This document shows, in pieces, positions 27,080-36,128 of a DNA stretch of 64,000 nucleotides (the first letter of the stretch is position 1; every line of letters starts with the position of its first letter). The notes below the pieces were generated by a model. That model was not told where the DNA came from and made no database searches. It worked only from the letters and a program-made list of their open reading frames with translations. The stretch comes from Ostreococcus mediterraneus. Taxonomy: Eukaryota; Chlorophyta; Mamiellophyceae; Mamiellales; Bathycoccaceae. Where the stretch lies: the NCBI GenBank assembly GCA_012295225.1, contig WMKK01000015.1:62001-126000 (forward strand), in the 5' to 3' direction. Position numbers and translations under genes: made by a program.

Positions 27080-28813
27080 ATGCCGCCCGCGTTCGCGCCC
27101 GAAACCCTCATCCCATGCGACGACGACGACCGCGCGTCGTTCCTTCGCGCCGACGCGCGCGGCGACGCGCGATCGAGCGCGCGCGACGGCGCGGATGACG
27201 AATCTCGCGCACCGAGAGACGTGGCGTTCGGACGCGCGCTCGTGGCGTGCGTCGCGCTCGTCCTGATCGGTGGCGTCGTGGGCGTGAGTAACGCCCCGCG
27301 CGATGCGTTAGATTTGATGTCGAGCGATGCGTTGAAGCGGTACGGGAGCTGTCACGCGAGCGATGGGACGGCGGTGAGGCGACGGATGTTGTCGTCGGAT
27401 GACGAGGAGAATGAACAGTTTGCGGCGAGCGAAACGCCGGCGGCGATCGCGGTATCCATCGGTGCGATTGCGTTAGGACTGATGACGATACATTTGTTTA
27501 AGAATCACCCACGGATGATGACGTGGGGGATGATTTGGGCGGAATGTGGAATTTGTGTAACCGTCGGGGTGATCTTGCTCGGGAACGGCGCCGTCGCCGG
27601 AGGGGTGATTTTCATCGCGCTCGCCGGATTATGGGCGTTTTGGATGACGAGGACGAAGGACAGGGTTGAACTCGTGGCCAAGCTGCTCGCCGCGGCGTCG
27701 ACGGCGTTGAAGGATAATCCTCATTTGGTGACGGTGTCCACGTTCGCGGGGCTCGGGTTGTGCTCGAGCTTGTTGGTCGCGGGCGCGTGCGTCTTGTTCG
27801 CGTCGATGAACGGCTCAGTCGTCGCCACCGGTGCGCCGGATGAAATGATCTATCGAGATGGTGCGTGTTATTGGGCGGATGATTTGACGAACCCCATCCG
27901 GTGCTGCACGTGGGAGCTCGACACGTGGGTGCCGCCGTTTCTGGCGTTTGCCCCGCTCGTCGCCGCGTGGACGGCGTTGACGTTTGCTCAAGCGCGCAAC
28001 TTTGTCATCGGTGGCACGGTATCAAAGTGGTATTTTGCCCCAGTAGGCACGACGTCGTTCGTGGGTACGACGAGCACGTTTATCGGGCACGCGTGGCGCA
28101 ATTCGTTCGGGTCGTTGGCGTTTGGAGCGTTGGTGCTCACCGCGGTGTCGGTTATGCGACAGATCAACGAACGCGCGCGACGACGAAGCGAAGGCTTCAT
28201 GGCGGTCTTGGCGTGCATCGTCACCACCATCATGGATTGCATCGGTGAGATCATCGAAGCGCTCACGACTTTTGCCACGATTCAGTGCGCGATTTCCGGT
28301 GAGGATTTGTGCACATCTGGACGAGAAGTGACGCGGTTGTTGAATGATAACTTTTTGAGCGCCGTTCGCGTCTGGTGGTTGCCCGAAATGGTGCTCAATT
28401 TGGCTGCGGTTTTCCTTTCTCTGGCGTATTCAAGCATCGTGACGTGGATGTCGCGTTTAACCATGTCCATCGCCAACGTGGACGTGAGCGGGTACGGTGG
28501 CGTGGTGTTTTTGTCGGCGTTTATTTCGTCGTGGATTGTGCTTTCGTTCTTCTTCAACATTTTGCTCTCGTGCGTCGACGCGGTTTTCATTTGCTACGCC
28601 ATCGATAAGGACCGCAACACGCTCACCAAGCCAGACATCGTGGCTGTCTATGATGAAGTTACCGACAAGACGCGTGTGTTGCCGGTCGATGCCGTCGTGA
28701 CGCAGACGCAGAGGACGACGCAGCAGGGAACGCCTTCGCAACCGGGTCGCGTGTTTACGCAACCGGGAGCGAACATCGTCTACGGTCGACCGAGCGACAA
28801 CGGCAATTTGTAA
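27080..28813 (+). CDS. Choline transporter-like protein (CTL/SLC44 family)
   Basis: The 577-residue protein has about ten membrane helices, starting near residue 53 (ALVACVALVLIGGVVGV). The family region is in the second half: TSTFIGHAWRNSFGSLAFGA, ATIQCAISGEDLCTSGREVT (the CTL core) and FNILLSCVDAVFICYAIDKD, matching the Pfam choline transporter domain. CTL proteins move choline or related solutes across plasma or organelle membranes. The N-terminal 50 residues are acidic and hydrophilic and probably cytosolic. The C-terminal tail is Gln/Thr/Pro-rich. The stop codon overlaps a TGTAA, and another TGTAA lies at 28832. Confidence 0.85.
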   Translation: MPPAFAPETLIPCDDDDRASFLRADARGDARSSARDGADDESRAPRDVAFGRALVACVALVLIGGVVGVSNAPRDALDLMSSDALKRYGSCHASDGTAVRRRMLSSDDEENEQFAASETPAAIAVSIGAIALGLMTIHLFKNHPRMMTWGMIWAECGICVTVGVILLGNGAVAGGVIFIALAGLWAFWMTRTKDRVELVAKLLAAASTALKDNPHLVTVSTFAGLGLCSSLLVAGACVLFASMNGSVVATGAPDEMIYRDGACYWADDLTNPIRCCTWELDTWVPPFLAFAPLVAAWTALTFAQARNFVIGGTVSKWYFAPVGTTSFVGTTSTFIGHAWRNSFGSLAFGALVLTAVSVMRQINERARRRSEGFMAVLACIVTTIMDCIGEIIEALTTFATIQCAISGEDLCTSGREVTRLLNDNFLSAVRVWWLPEMVLNLAAVFLSLAYSSIVTWMSRLTMSIANVDVSGYGGVVFLSAFISSWIVLSFFFNILLSCVDAVFICYAIDKDRNTLTKPDIVAVYDEVTDKTRVLPVDAVVTQTQRTTQQGTPSQPGRVFTQPGANIVYGRPSDNGNL

Positions 28814-28950
28814 CGACGCATCATCGATGCTTGTAATGACACTACACACAACATATGAAATACTCAAAAATGAGCCGGATTGGAACGACCTGCGGCGCGA
28901 TATGAAATCTTCTACAACGTGTGTACTACTACAATAAATGCTACTGTGGC

Positions 28951-30087
28951 TTAGACATCGCACACCAATTCTAATTCTTTTGTGAGCCATTTTTCTCGAT
29001 CCATCGAACGAAGCGCGGCCAACGCCGTCTGCGCCGCCTCGAATTTCGCCGCCTTGAGCGACGTCGCCGATGCGACACCCGCGAGCTCTGAACCTATTTG
29101 TATCGTAGCCTTAAACATCGACTTGTCTGGCGGCTGCTCGACGTGCCACACGACGGATGTTTGACGCGCGCGAGGCGCTCGAAAACAATCCGCCAGCGAA
29201 GACGCCGCCGTCACGGGATGTAGATTCCCATTCAAAATGCTCGACAACAGCTTTTTCCCGCGATGTACTTTTTTCGACACCCACTTCTCGCGCGCCTCGG
29301 CGCGTTCCTCCTTGGTATAATCCACCAAAGCGTCAGCGACAACTTTTGGAACGTTCGCGGAGCGCGCTCGCCTCGCCAACGCATCCGCCGAAGGCGCGTT
29401 GGCAAACGCCGCCACCCAATCCATCAACTCGCTCCCTTTCCCGCGCTCGTTATGCATACACTTTAACACCCACAACCCAAGTGCGGCGTCTTCCGCACCG
29501 TACCGTATTTGCTTGTCATCTAACGGCCCTCGTTCCCAATTACTCGTCTGCGTCGCTTTCGGCTTGTCGGCGTCGTACCCGTAGTACGAGCTCATCGCCT
29601 TCAATCCAAACTTCTTATGCCCAAACGTGCGCGCAATCGCGCCAGTATCTACATACCCCTTACACTCCACACCTAGCGCGCGTTGCATGTCTTGCATGTC
29701 GTGCGCGACGCCCGTACCGACGAATAATATCCGCGCGTCGGCGCACATCGCCCGCAGCGTAGGAGGAACTTCGGGACGCATCGACGCCAAGTGCACGAGC
29801 ACGCACCCCGTCGCGTTCGCCACCTGCACCAACGCGGGCGGATTCTTCGCCGTGCCCCCGGAAAAGTTTGGACGCATCTCGATATCGAAACCTACGAGCG
29901 AGAGCTCGCCCTCGCGCGGCGACGTCGCTGGGGCAAAGCCTCTCGCCGCGAGCGCGCGTTCAGCAGTCTCCACGTCGTACGCGACATCGATGGGGGGTAA
30001 AATGAAAGGTAAACCCTCACGCGACGAGGATGATGTGGTGAACTGCGCGACGCGGCGGAGCAGGGCGGCGTTGGGTGGACCGCGCAT
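28951..30087 (-). CDS. 3'-5' exonuclease (DEDDy, RNase D/WRN-like) with C-terminal dsRBD-like domain
   Basis: The protein is 378 residues from the ATG at 30087; the longer frame starts with TTG. The exonuclease motifs are in order: LVGFDIEMRPNF (Asp and Glu of Exo I), LFVGTGVAHDMQDMQ (Exo II Asp) and IRYGAEDAALGLWVL (Exo III, Tyr-x3-Asp). The last 65 residues (VWHVEQPPDKSMFKATIQIG, then SLKAAKFEAAQTALAAL) look like the strand-strand-helix end of a double-stranded RNA-binding domain, with the KAAK start of the second helix. That would make it an RNA-processing nuclease. The N-terminus is Arg/Ser-rich and could carry an organelle signal. Confidence 0.78.
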   Translation of the reverse strand: MRGPPNAALLRRVAQFTTSSSSREGLPFILPPIDVAYDVETAERALAARGFAPATSPREGELSLVGFDIEMRPNFSGGTAKNPPALVQVANATGCVLVHLASMRPEVPPTLRAMCADARILFVGTGVAHDMQDMQRALGVECKGYVDTGAIARTFGHKKFGLKAMSSYYGYDADKPKATQTSNWERGPLDDKQIRYGAEDAALGLWVLKCMHNERGKGSELMDWVAAFANAPSADALARRARSANVPKVVADALVDYTKEERAEAREKWVSKKVHRGKKLLSSILNGNLHPVTAASSLADCFRAPRARQTSVVWHVEQPPDKSMFKATIQIGSELAGVASATSLKAAKFEAAQTALAALRSMDREKWLTKELELVCDV

Positions 30088-30233
30088 GGTTCGCGAACGC
30101 GCGCGCGAGTCGCGCTCTGACCTCGCGCGCGCGACATCGACGCCTACGCCCGATGCGGCGTGTGATACATGATGACGATATATGAATATTAATAAAGCGT
30201 CCAATGGTTTTCGAATTCGAATTCGATGATTGG

Positions 30234-31148
30234 CTACGTGCTCGCGACTTGCGGCTTTTGTTTGTTTTCAAACGTAAAATACAACGCGAGCGCCAAAAAC
30301 GCCGTCCCGCACGCGGCGCTCGCGACGCCCCATCCCGCCAACGCCAGCCTCGACGTCGCCACGCACAACGTCGCGAGCACCAAGTCAAATGACCCAATAA
30401 GTACGCGCACGTTTTGCGGAATGGTCTCAATCGAGCCTGATGCGCCTAAAACCCGAGCCGAAGACGCCATGAACGCCGCGTGGCCGACAAACGCTACCGC
30501 GTAATACGCGCACAACTCCATCGATACCGTACACGGCGTAAACGTCGTCAACGCGTACCAATACGCGATGAACTCCAAAACAATCTTTCCTACCACTTTC
30601 GCGGCGAATATGCCAGCAAACTGTTTCGTCGCCGCATCTGACTCGGTCGACGTCGCGCAACGCAAACATAAACCCAACTGTTTCCTCGCCTGCGGATAAA
30701 AGTTCAACCCAGCGAGCGTGGTCATCCCGATCGCCACGAACAACCGACCGAGCACGAACGGCAGCGGTTGTTCAATGATAGGCGCACTGATGTCTAACAC
30801 CCACATGAACGCGTTGCAGCCGGCGAAATAGACCAACACGGCGTACGCGCACGCGAGCGTCGCGGATAACGCCGCCGACGCCACCGCGCCGGCGCTCAAG
30901 CCCCCGCTTTGCGCGCTCGCATGCGCACGAACGCGCGCGCGACGCGTGTGCGACGCGCGCGTCGACGCGTGTGCGACGCGCGCGAGCGCTGGGACGGCGA
31001 CGGCGCGCGTCACGGGCGCGCGGAGCGGCGTGGAGCGCACGCGCGGGCTGAGCACTCTCGAGCGCGCGCGCGCGTTGAACGACGACGAGGTCGACGCGTG
31101 CGGCGCGAACGCGCGCGCAGAGGACGTCGATGCGATGGAGAGAAGCAT
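30234..31148 (-). CDS. Predicted plastid envelope or thylakoid protein with about six helices, unknown
   Basis: The product is 304 residues from the ATG at 31148. A 70-residue transit-like start (LLSIASTSSARAFAPHAST, then many Arg/Ala/Ser) precedes about six hydrophobic helices, including ALSATLACAYAVLVYFAGC, LGRLFVAIGMTTLAGLNFY and YYAVAFVGHAAFMASSARVL. The short conserved-looking blocks GLCLRCATSTES and TFTPCTVSMELCAYY hold cysteines. The family is not recognised. The 355 bases between this start and the next gene's stop (31149-31503) show no coding signal and hold the promoter. Confidence 0.55.
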   Translation of the reverse strand: MLLSIASTSSARAFAPHASTSSSFNARARSRVLSPRVRSTPLRAPVTRAVAVPALARVAHASTRASHTRRARVRAHASAQSGGLSAGAVASAALSATLACAYAVLVYFAGCNAFMWVLDISAPIIEQPLPFVLGRLFVAIGMTTLAGLNFYPQARKQLGLCLRCATSTESDAATKQFAGIFAAKVVGKIVLEFIAYWYALTTFTPCTVSMELCAYYAVAFVGHAAFMASSARVLGASGSIETIPQNVRVLIGSFDLVLATLCVATSRLALAGWGVASAACGTAFLALALYFTFENKQKPQVAST

Positions 31149-31503
31149 GTTGGTGCCGTGTGACTCGGGTGCGCGCGAGCGCGGCGACGCGGGCGTGGGT
31201 GAATGACGTGTCCCGCGGCGGGTGGGACGAAGCGTTTTAAAGTTTTTTTCGTGCTCGTGGCGTTTCAATTACACGCACCGATTGTCATCGCTCTCTGGTG
31301 CCGCTACGCGCGCACGCGCACACGTGTGCCATATGCCATGTGCGCGCGTGTCATGTGCGACACCCGCGGTCGCGGTGACGATCGAATTGCTAGATGTTCG
31401 CTAGTGGTTTGCGCGACGGGGCGAACGCCCGAAACTTTAGACGTAAAACACGTCTCGGCTCGGCGCTCGCCTCCTCGTGACTCTCACATACGCAATGGAA
31501 TAT

Positions 31504-32509
31504 TTATTGCGCGAAGAAGAGCGCAGACTTACCAGCGCCAGCTTCGATAGAGATGATCACCATACCAACCATTGCGAGACGTCCGTGCTTGAGCTCCGCC
31601 GTCTTCAAGCGGAACGCCTCCTCGGCGTCGGCGTTGGCCAAGTAGCCGAGCGGGTCAAACGGACCACCCGGGTACATGCGCTTGTCTTGATCGAGTTCCG
31701 CCGAACGCGCGACTTCAAGGTAACCCATGAGCAACACTTCAATCGCGGTCAACGACGTGACGGTCAAACCCGGAAGCGGGAAACCGAGGTATTGCGGTTG
31801 TTCGAGTTCCACCTTGCCGGCGTCCGCCCACGAGACACCCGTCGCGGCTTCGGCGGCGGCGGCGCCGAGCAAACCGAGCATGGCCCAGCGCGAGTGCAAT
31901 AACTCGCACTCACGGAAGCGCATGATGTCGAAAGACTCATTGTACGGCTGTGTACGTCAAAAAACGCATCGAAAACCACGCATAATTGTCAGTCCCGCGC
32001 GCTCGAGGACGCGCGCGCGCTTCAAACGAAAGATACGGATAACGAGATACGATGATGCATTCCGCGCGCTCGCGTCGCCGTCGACGCCGTTCGCCCCGCC
32101 CTGGCGCGCCCAATCGACGAAAAACATTCCACATCTACACACTACGTACCACAATCGCGCGCGCTTGCGGCTTGTTATCCACCTTCTTCAACTTGCCAAT
32201 CACGCGCCCGGACGGGTTCGTCGCGGCGTTTTGATCGAGGCGGTCGAGATCCATTTGCAAGTACTCGGTCGGCTTGGCCAATCCGAACGGATCGAACCCG
32301 CGATCGCCCGGGAGGGAGCCGTCGAGCCAGCTGGGGCGTTCGGTGCCCGGGAGCGCGAGCTCGTCGTCGCCCTTGGGCGCGCGGCGCACCGGCGCGGCGG
32401 GCTTCTTGGCCCCGAACGCGGGCTTCTTCGCGGCGATCGGCTTCTTCATCGGCGCCTTCATCGGCGCCTTCATCGGGGCCTTGGCGGCGAAAACCGTGAA
32501 CGTGGACAT
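31504..32509 (-). CDS. LHCB4: Chlorophyll a/b-binding protein CP29 (Lhcb4), two exons
   Basis: Exon 1 (32150-32509) and exon 2 (31504-31947) are split by a 202-base intron with a GTACGT donor, ACTGAC at 31988-31993 (minus strand) and a CAG acceptor. The 267-residue product is a minor photosystem II antenna protein. [20 protein letters not shown] and [11 protein letters not shown] are typical of CP29. The chlorophyll-binding helices are [19 protein letters not shown] (helix B) and [16 protein letters not shown] (helix C), and [15 protein letters not shown] lies between. The joined sequence [12 protein letters not shown] matches the plant segment ahead of helix B. The first 45 residues contain three APMK repeats and Lys/Ala-rich targeting sequence. 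The 5' leader is CT/A-rich, with an A-run before the ATG. Confidence 0.93.
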
Positions 32510-33035
32510 GGTGATGATGTAGAAAAAAAAGAGGTTGGTTTTTTTTCTGGAGGTGCGTACGAAGTCGACGACGGAGGGCGACTGCGACGGCGTGTGCGGG
32601 TGTGACGGATCGGGGCGCGATCGCGCGAACGCTGTGGCGGGACGAGATCCGCAGAATCTCGAAGGGGTCAAATTATGGATATATTGTGTCCTCATATACT
32701 GACCGAGTGTCCGAGTTTACTTTTATATGTCGGCATCGGCGATTTTTATCGGCACATACGCGTGATTGCATCGTACTGTGGTTAGTTGACATCTATGAAA
32801 TGTGCATGTATATGGTATGTGATACATTGGTGGCGCGGCATGGGCCCCTGCGCGCGGTCGCGGTCGCCGCCGACGCCGCGCGAGGCGTCGCCACACCTCG
32901 ACGCGCCGCCCGTGCGTTGCGCGTATTTTGTTGCGCTCGTGCCTCTGGTTTCGTGCGTTGAAACGCCCCAGTGCGTCGTCGAACGAGGGGTGAGCTCATC
33001 GGTTGTTATCCACAAGTGCCACAGCATCTGTAACG
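32510..33035. promoter_or_regulatory. Divergent promoter region of CP29 and the CbbY-like gene
   Basis: This is 526 bases with no credible gene. Near 32520-32550 an A-run and T-run flank the CP29 start. An AT-rich block, GGATATATTGTGTCCTCATA, lies at about 32675-32700 and is the likeliest TATA region. GTGCATGTATATGGTATGTG lies near 32803-32822. Light-regulated expression is expected of an antenna gene, but no known element was identified with confidence. Confidence 0.4.
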
Positions 33036-33929
33036 ATGATGTCTTCGTGCGCGCGGGCGTCGGTGGCGGTGCGTGCGTCGTCCGTGACATCGACGACGTC
33101 GAAGAATATGTGCGGTGCTCGCCGCGGGGCGGTGCGCGCGTGCGCGTCGAACACGACGAATGCGCGATTCGCGTTGTTGTTTGACTGCGACGGGGTGATT
33201 GTCGAGACGGAGGAGTTGCACCGGTTGGCGTATAACGGTGCGTTCGAACACTACGACGTGCGCATCGATGGTGAACGCGTGGATTGGGTGGTTGAGTACT
33301 ATGATGTGTTGCAAAACACCGTGGGTGGGGGGAAGCCGAAGATGAAGTGGCATTTTAATCAAAACGCGTGGCCGACGTCGTCATTGTTTCCGACGGCGCC
33401 GACGACGGATGCGGAGCGTGACGCGCTTGTCGACGCTTTGCAAGATCAAAAGACGGTCTTTTATAAGAAAATCGTTGAGGAAGTTGCTGAGGCGCGACCG
33501 GGGATTTTGGAATTGATGGATGAAGCCATCGCGGATCCGACCATCGCCGTCGGCATTTGCAGCGCGGCGACCAAGGCGGGATTTGAAAAGGTTGTCAACT
33601 CCGTCGTTGGCGTCGAGCGTTTGAGCAAGATGGACGTCGTCATGGCAGGTGATGATGTCACGCGCAAGAAGCCCGATCCGCTCATTTATAACTTGGCGCG
33701 CGAAAAGGTTGGTTTGCCCGCGTCCAAGTGCGTCGTTGTGGAGGATTCCTTGGTCGGCCTTCGCGCCGCCGTCGGCGCGGAAATGAACTGCGTCATCACC
33801 CCCACCGCGAGCACCGCCAGTGCAGACTTCATCGGAGAAGGTGCCAAGGCGGTATTCACCACCCTCGCTGGCGTCAAGCTCCACGCAATGTTCCCGAATG
33901 AAGCGACCGAGCCGAATTTCAAGTTTTAA
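33036..33929 (+). CDS. CbbY-like HAD hydrolase, probably plastid
   Basis: The protein is 297 residues. The first 45 are Ser/Ala/Arg-rich with a transit-peptide look. The HAD motifs are FALLFDCDGVIVETEELHR (catalytic Asp pair), VGICSAATKAGFEKV (motif II), VTRKKPDPLIYNLA (motif III Lys) and CVVVEDSLVGLRAAVGA (motif IV). The layout matches CbbY and its Arabidopsis plastid relative, which dephosphorylates the rubisco inhibitor xylulose-1,5-bisphosphate. Assigning that substrate here is inference. The longer frame starts at a TTG (33003), so the ATG at 33036 is used; an ATG three bases later is also possible. Confidence 0.85.
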   Translation: MMSSCARASVAVRASSVTSTTSKNMCGARRGAVRACASNTTNARFALLFDCDGVIVETEELHRLAYNGAFEHYDVRIDGERVDWVVEYYDVLQNTVGGGKPKMKWHFNQNAWPTSSLFPTAPTTDAERDALVDALQDQKTVFYKKIVEEVAEARPGILELMDEAIADPTIAVGICSAATKAGFEKVVNSVVGVERLSKMDVVMAGDDVTRKKPDPLIYNLAREKVGLPASKCVVVEDSLVGLRAAVGAEMNCVITPTASTASADFIGEGAKAVFTTLAGVKLHAMFPNEATEPNFKF

Positions 33930-34167
33930 CAACCAAGACGACCGAAACGCAAACGCGATTATTGTCAATGTCGGTGTCTTCCGCAGTGGCTTTGTCGGCG
34001 TCGACATCGCCGCAATGCTCGCGCACGGGCACGGCGCATTATTACTAGTTCATATTTAATTCAAAACCACACATTTAACGCATGAAACATTGCGCAACGT
34101 CTTTATCGAAATATCTTTCAGCGGCACGCGGTGCGCCACACATCGCCGCGCGCTCGCACCTCGCCCG

Positions 34168-35364
34168 ATGCGCGTCATTGCTCGCGCGCCGCACGCATGC
34201 GTGTTCCCTGCGCACGCCCGCGCGCTGCGGGACGCGCGTTCGCGCGCACTGCCCGCGCACCGCGTCGTTTCAGCGTCGTCAGCGATTCAGCGTCAACGCA
34301 TCGTCATCGCAACGTCGTCGTCGCTCGCCGCTGACGCCTCAGATGGCGCTGACGCGCGCGCAGAAATGCCAGACACGATCGCACCGATCGCCGACGCGCT
34401 GTATCCACGCGCGCTCGACGCCGTGCCGATGTTTTTCGGGCGTTTGAACCCGCTCGCGGCGACGCTCGTCTTCTACACCGGAGCGATGCTTCGCGAGAGC
34501 CGTGACGTCCCCATCGTCGGCGCGCAATGGCTCGCGTTCGTGTTCCTACCGATGTTCACATTAATGTACGTCGTTCGCAAGTGGTGGTATGCGAATCGCA
34601 CGGTGGTGAAGCATGAAGGAAAGTACGCGCCGTTTACGTTTTCGCGAGCGTGTCGCAGCGCGTGGCTTGATTTTCACCTCGGGTACATGTTACTGCTCCC
34701 AGCCGGCGCGCTCGGGGGTGAAGGGAGTAGCTTCTGGTTGTTGTTGTGTCCTTTGCTATACGCCGTGCGGTGGATTGGCGGACGTAAGGGGAAGGTGATT
34801 AGAATGGTTCGTCGAGCGACGGTTGTGATTTTTGGCGCGTTGGCGTTGGCGACGTTGTTAACGAGCGCATCGACGACGTTGATGAAAGCCATCGGGGCTT
34901 TGAGAGGAGGAGGATTGATTGGTTTTGTACTAGCGCCCGCGGCGATGCTCATGGCGTACGGATTTTACGTTGCGCCCGCGACGTTGCTTCCGCGCGCCAT
35001 TATTCGCGCGTGGATGAATACTCTCGACGACGATGTGGAAGTCGAAAAACTCTCGCCCGAAGATGCAAACAAGACCCCAGAAGAACTGGCAAAGGAAAAG
35101 AAGAAGAAACGCACGTCATTCATCATCGGCGCCGTCGCGTTCGGCGCGACGATCGCCACTGGGAGCGATATCCCGCTATTCATTTTGTTTGCGTTGCAGC
35201 TCATTCGCGTCGATCCGGGCGAGTTGATGAACGCATTGATCGACAAAGGCTCGCCCGAACGCGCAGAATTCGAACAAAAGGTTGCCGACAAATTCTCAGG
35301 CGTGTTCAAAAAAAGCGAGAGCGATGACAAGGAAAAGAAAGAAGACGCCGCCAACAAAACGTGA
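34168..35364 (+). CDS. Predicted plastid multi-helix membrane protein, function unknown
   Basis: The product is 398 residues from the ATG at 34168; the longer frame opens at a TTG. An Arg/Ala-rich 60-residue start resembles a plastid signal. About six helices follow, such as GAQWLAFVFLPMFTLMYVV, SSFWLLLCPLLYAVRWIGG and LIGFVLAPAAMLMAYGFYV. After an acidic/lysine loop (SPEDANKTPEELAKEKKKKR) there is another hydrophobic segment and a charged C-terminal tail. I do not recognise the family, and the mix of cofactor-free helices and a Lys-rich tail suggests no specific function. Confidence 0.55.
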   Translation: MRVIARAPHACVFPAHARALRDARSRALPAHRVVSASSAIQRQRIVIATSSSLAADASDGADARAEMPDTIAPIADALYPRALDAVPMFFGRLNPLAATLVFYTGAMLRESRDVPIVGAQWLAFVFLPMFTLMYVVRKWWYANRTVVKHEGKYAPFTFSRACRSAWLDFHLGYMLLLPAGALGGEGSSFWLLLCPLLYAVRWIGGRKGKVIRMVRRATVVIFGALALATLLTSASTTLMKAIGALRGGGLIGFVLAPAAMLMAYGFYVAPATLLPRAIIRAWMNTLDDDVEVEKLSPEDANKTPEELAKEKKKKRTSFIIGAVAFGATIATGSDIPLFILFALQLIRVDPGELMNALIDKGSPERAEFEQKVADKFSGVFKKSESDDKEKKEDAANKT

Positions 35365-35522
35365 ACGCGCCGTCGACGTCGTCTCAAACCCCATCGATTC
35401 CATGTCGCGACGCGTCTTGTACAACACAGCAAAACGACGAGTAGCGCAGACGCGCGGTACGCACGCGGTGCGCATAAAATTAGTCATCACGCGTCAATTG
35501 TATGTAAAACACGTTGTTGCTT

Positions 35523-36074
35523 CTAGTCTAAGTCGTCGCCAGCTACGTCATCATTCTCCACCGCGGTCCCCGCCCCATCCGCGGCGCTTGCTTCCTTCGC
35601 CACACCCCCGCCTTTCTTTGCCTTCTTCTTCATCCTCTTTGCGCGATTCTTTGCCGTCTTTGCATCGCACGCCGCCTCGCGTTCCGCCTTGCGCTTTGCG
35701 AACGCCTCCTCCGCCTCTCGCGCCTCCTCCTCCTTCTCCATCGCATCCAACCTCGCGCGCTCCTTCAAGCGCGCCGCGCGGTACTTATGAAACTCTCCGC
35801 TCCCCGCTCCCGCTTGCGAGCCTTGAATATCGTGCCCCCGCCCCGCGCCAGGGCCCTCCGCCATGACGCGCTTGAGTTTCGCTTCCAAGATGTCCGCGTC
35901 GCGAACGCGTCGTTCCTGCGCCGTCAGCCCCGCGTCGGCGTCCTCGGCGCCGCGCGACACGACGAGCGCGTTATGCGCGTGCCCTGCGCTCACCGCGAGC
36001 GACGGTTCGATGCCCATCGTCGGCGTACGTGCGGCGATGAATGCCGAATGCGTGATGCGAATGTCACGCGCCAT
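35523..36074 (-). CDS. PRKRIP1: PRKRIP1-like spliceosome protein (DUF1168)
   Basis: The protein is 183 residues, the right size for the family. The conserved core is GSQAGAGSGEFHKYRAARLK, followed by a long charged helix (ARLDAMEKEEEAREAEEAF, then KTAKNRAKRMKKKAKK), as in human PRKRIP1. That protein bridges U2 snRNA and other factors in the C-complex spliceosome. The N-terminal 60 residues vary. It is divergent from the DHHC gene with only 54 bases between the two start codons, and convergent with the upstream plastid protein gene. Confidence 0.88.
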   Translation of the reverse strand: MARDIRITHSAFIAARTPTMGIEPSLAVSAGHAHNALVVSRGAEDADAGLTAQERRVRDADILEAKLKRVMAEGPGAGRGHDIQGSQAGAGSGEFHKYRAARLKERARLDAMEKEEEAREAEEAFAKRKAEREAACDAKTAKNRAKRMKKKAKKGGGVAKEASAADGAGTAVENDDVAGDDLD

Positions 36075-36128
36075 TCACTCGCGCGCGCAGCCCGGGCCGA
36101 CCGCGCGGTGCGTGCGCGCCCGACGCTG

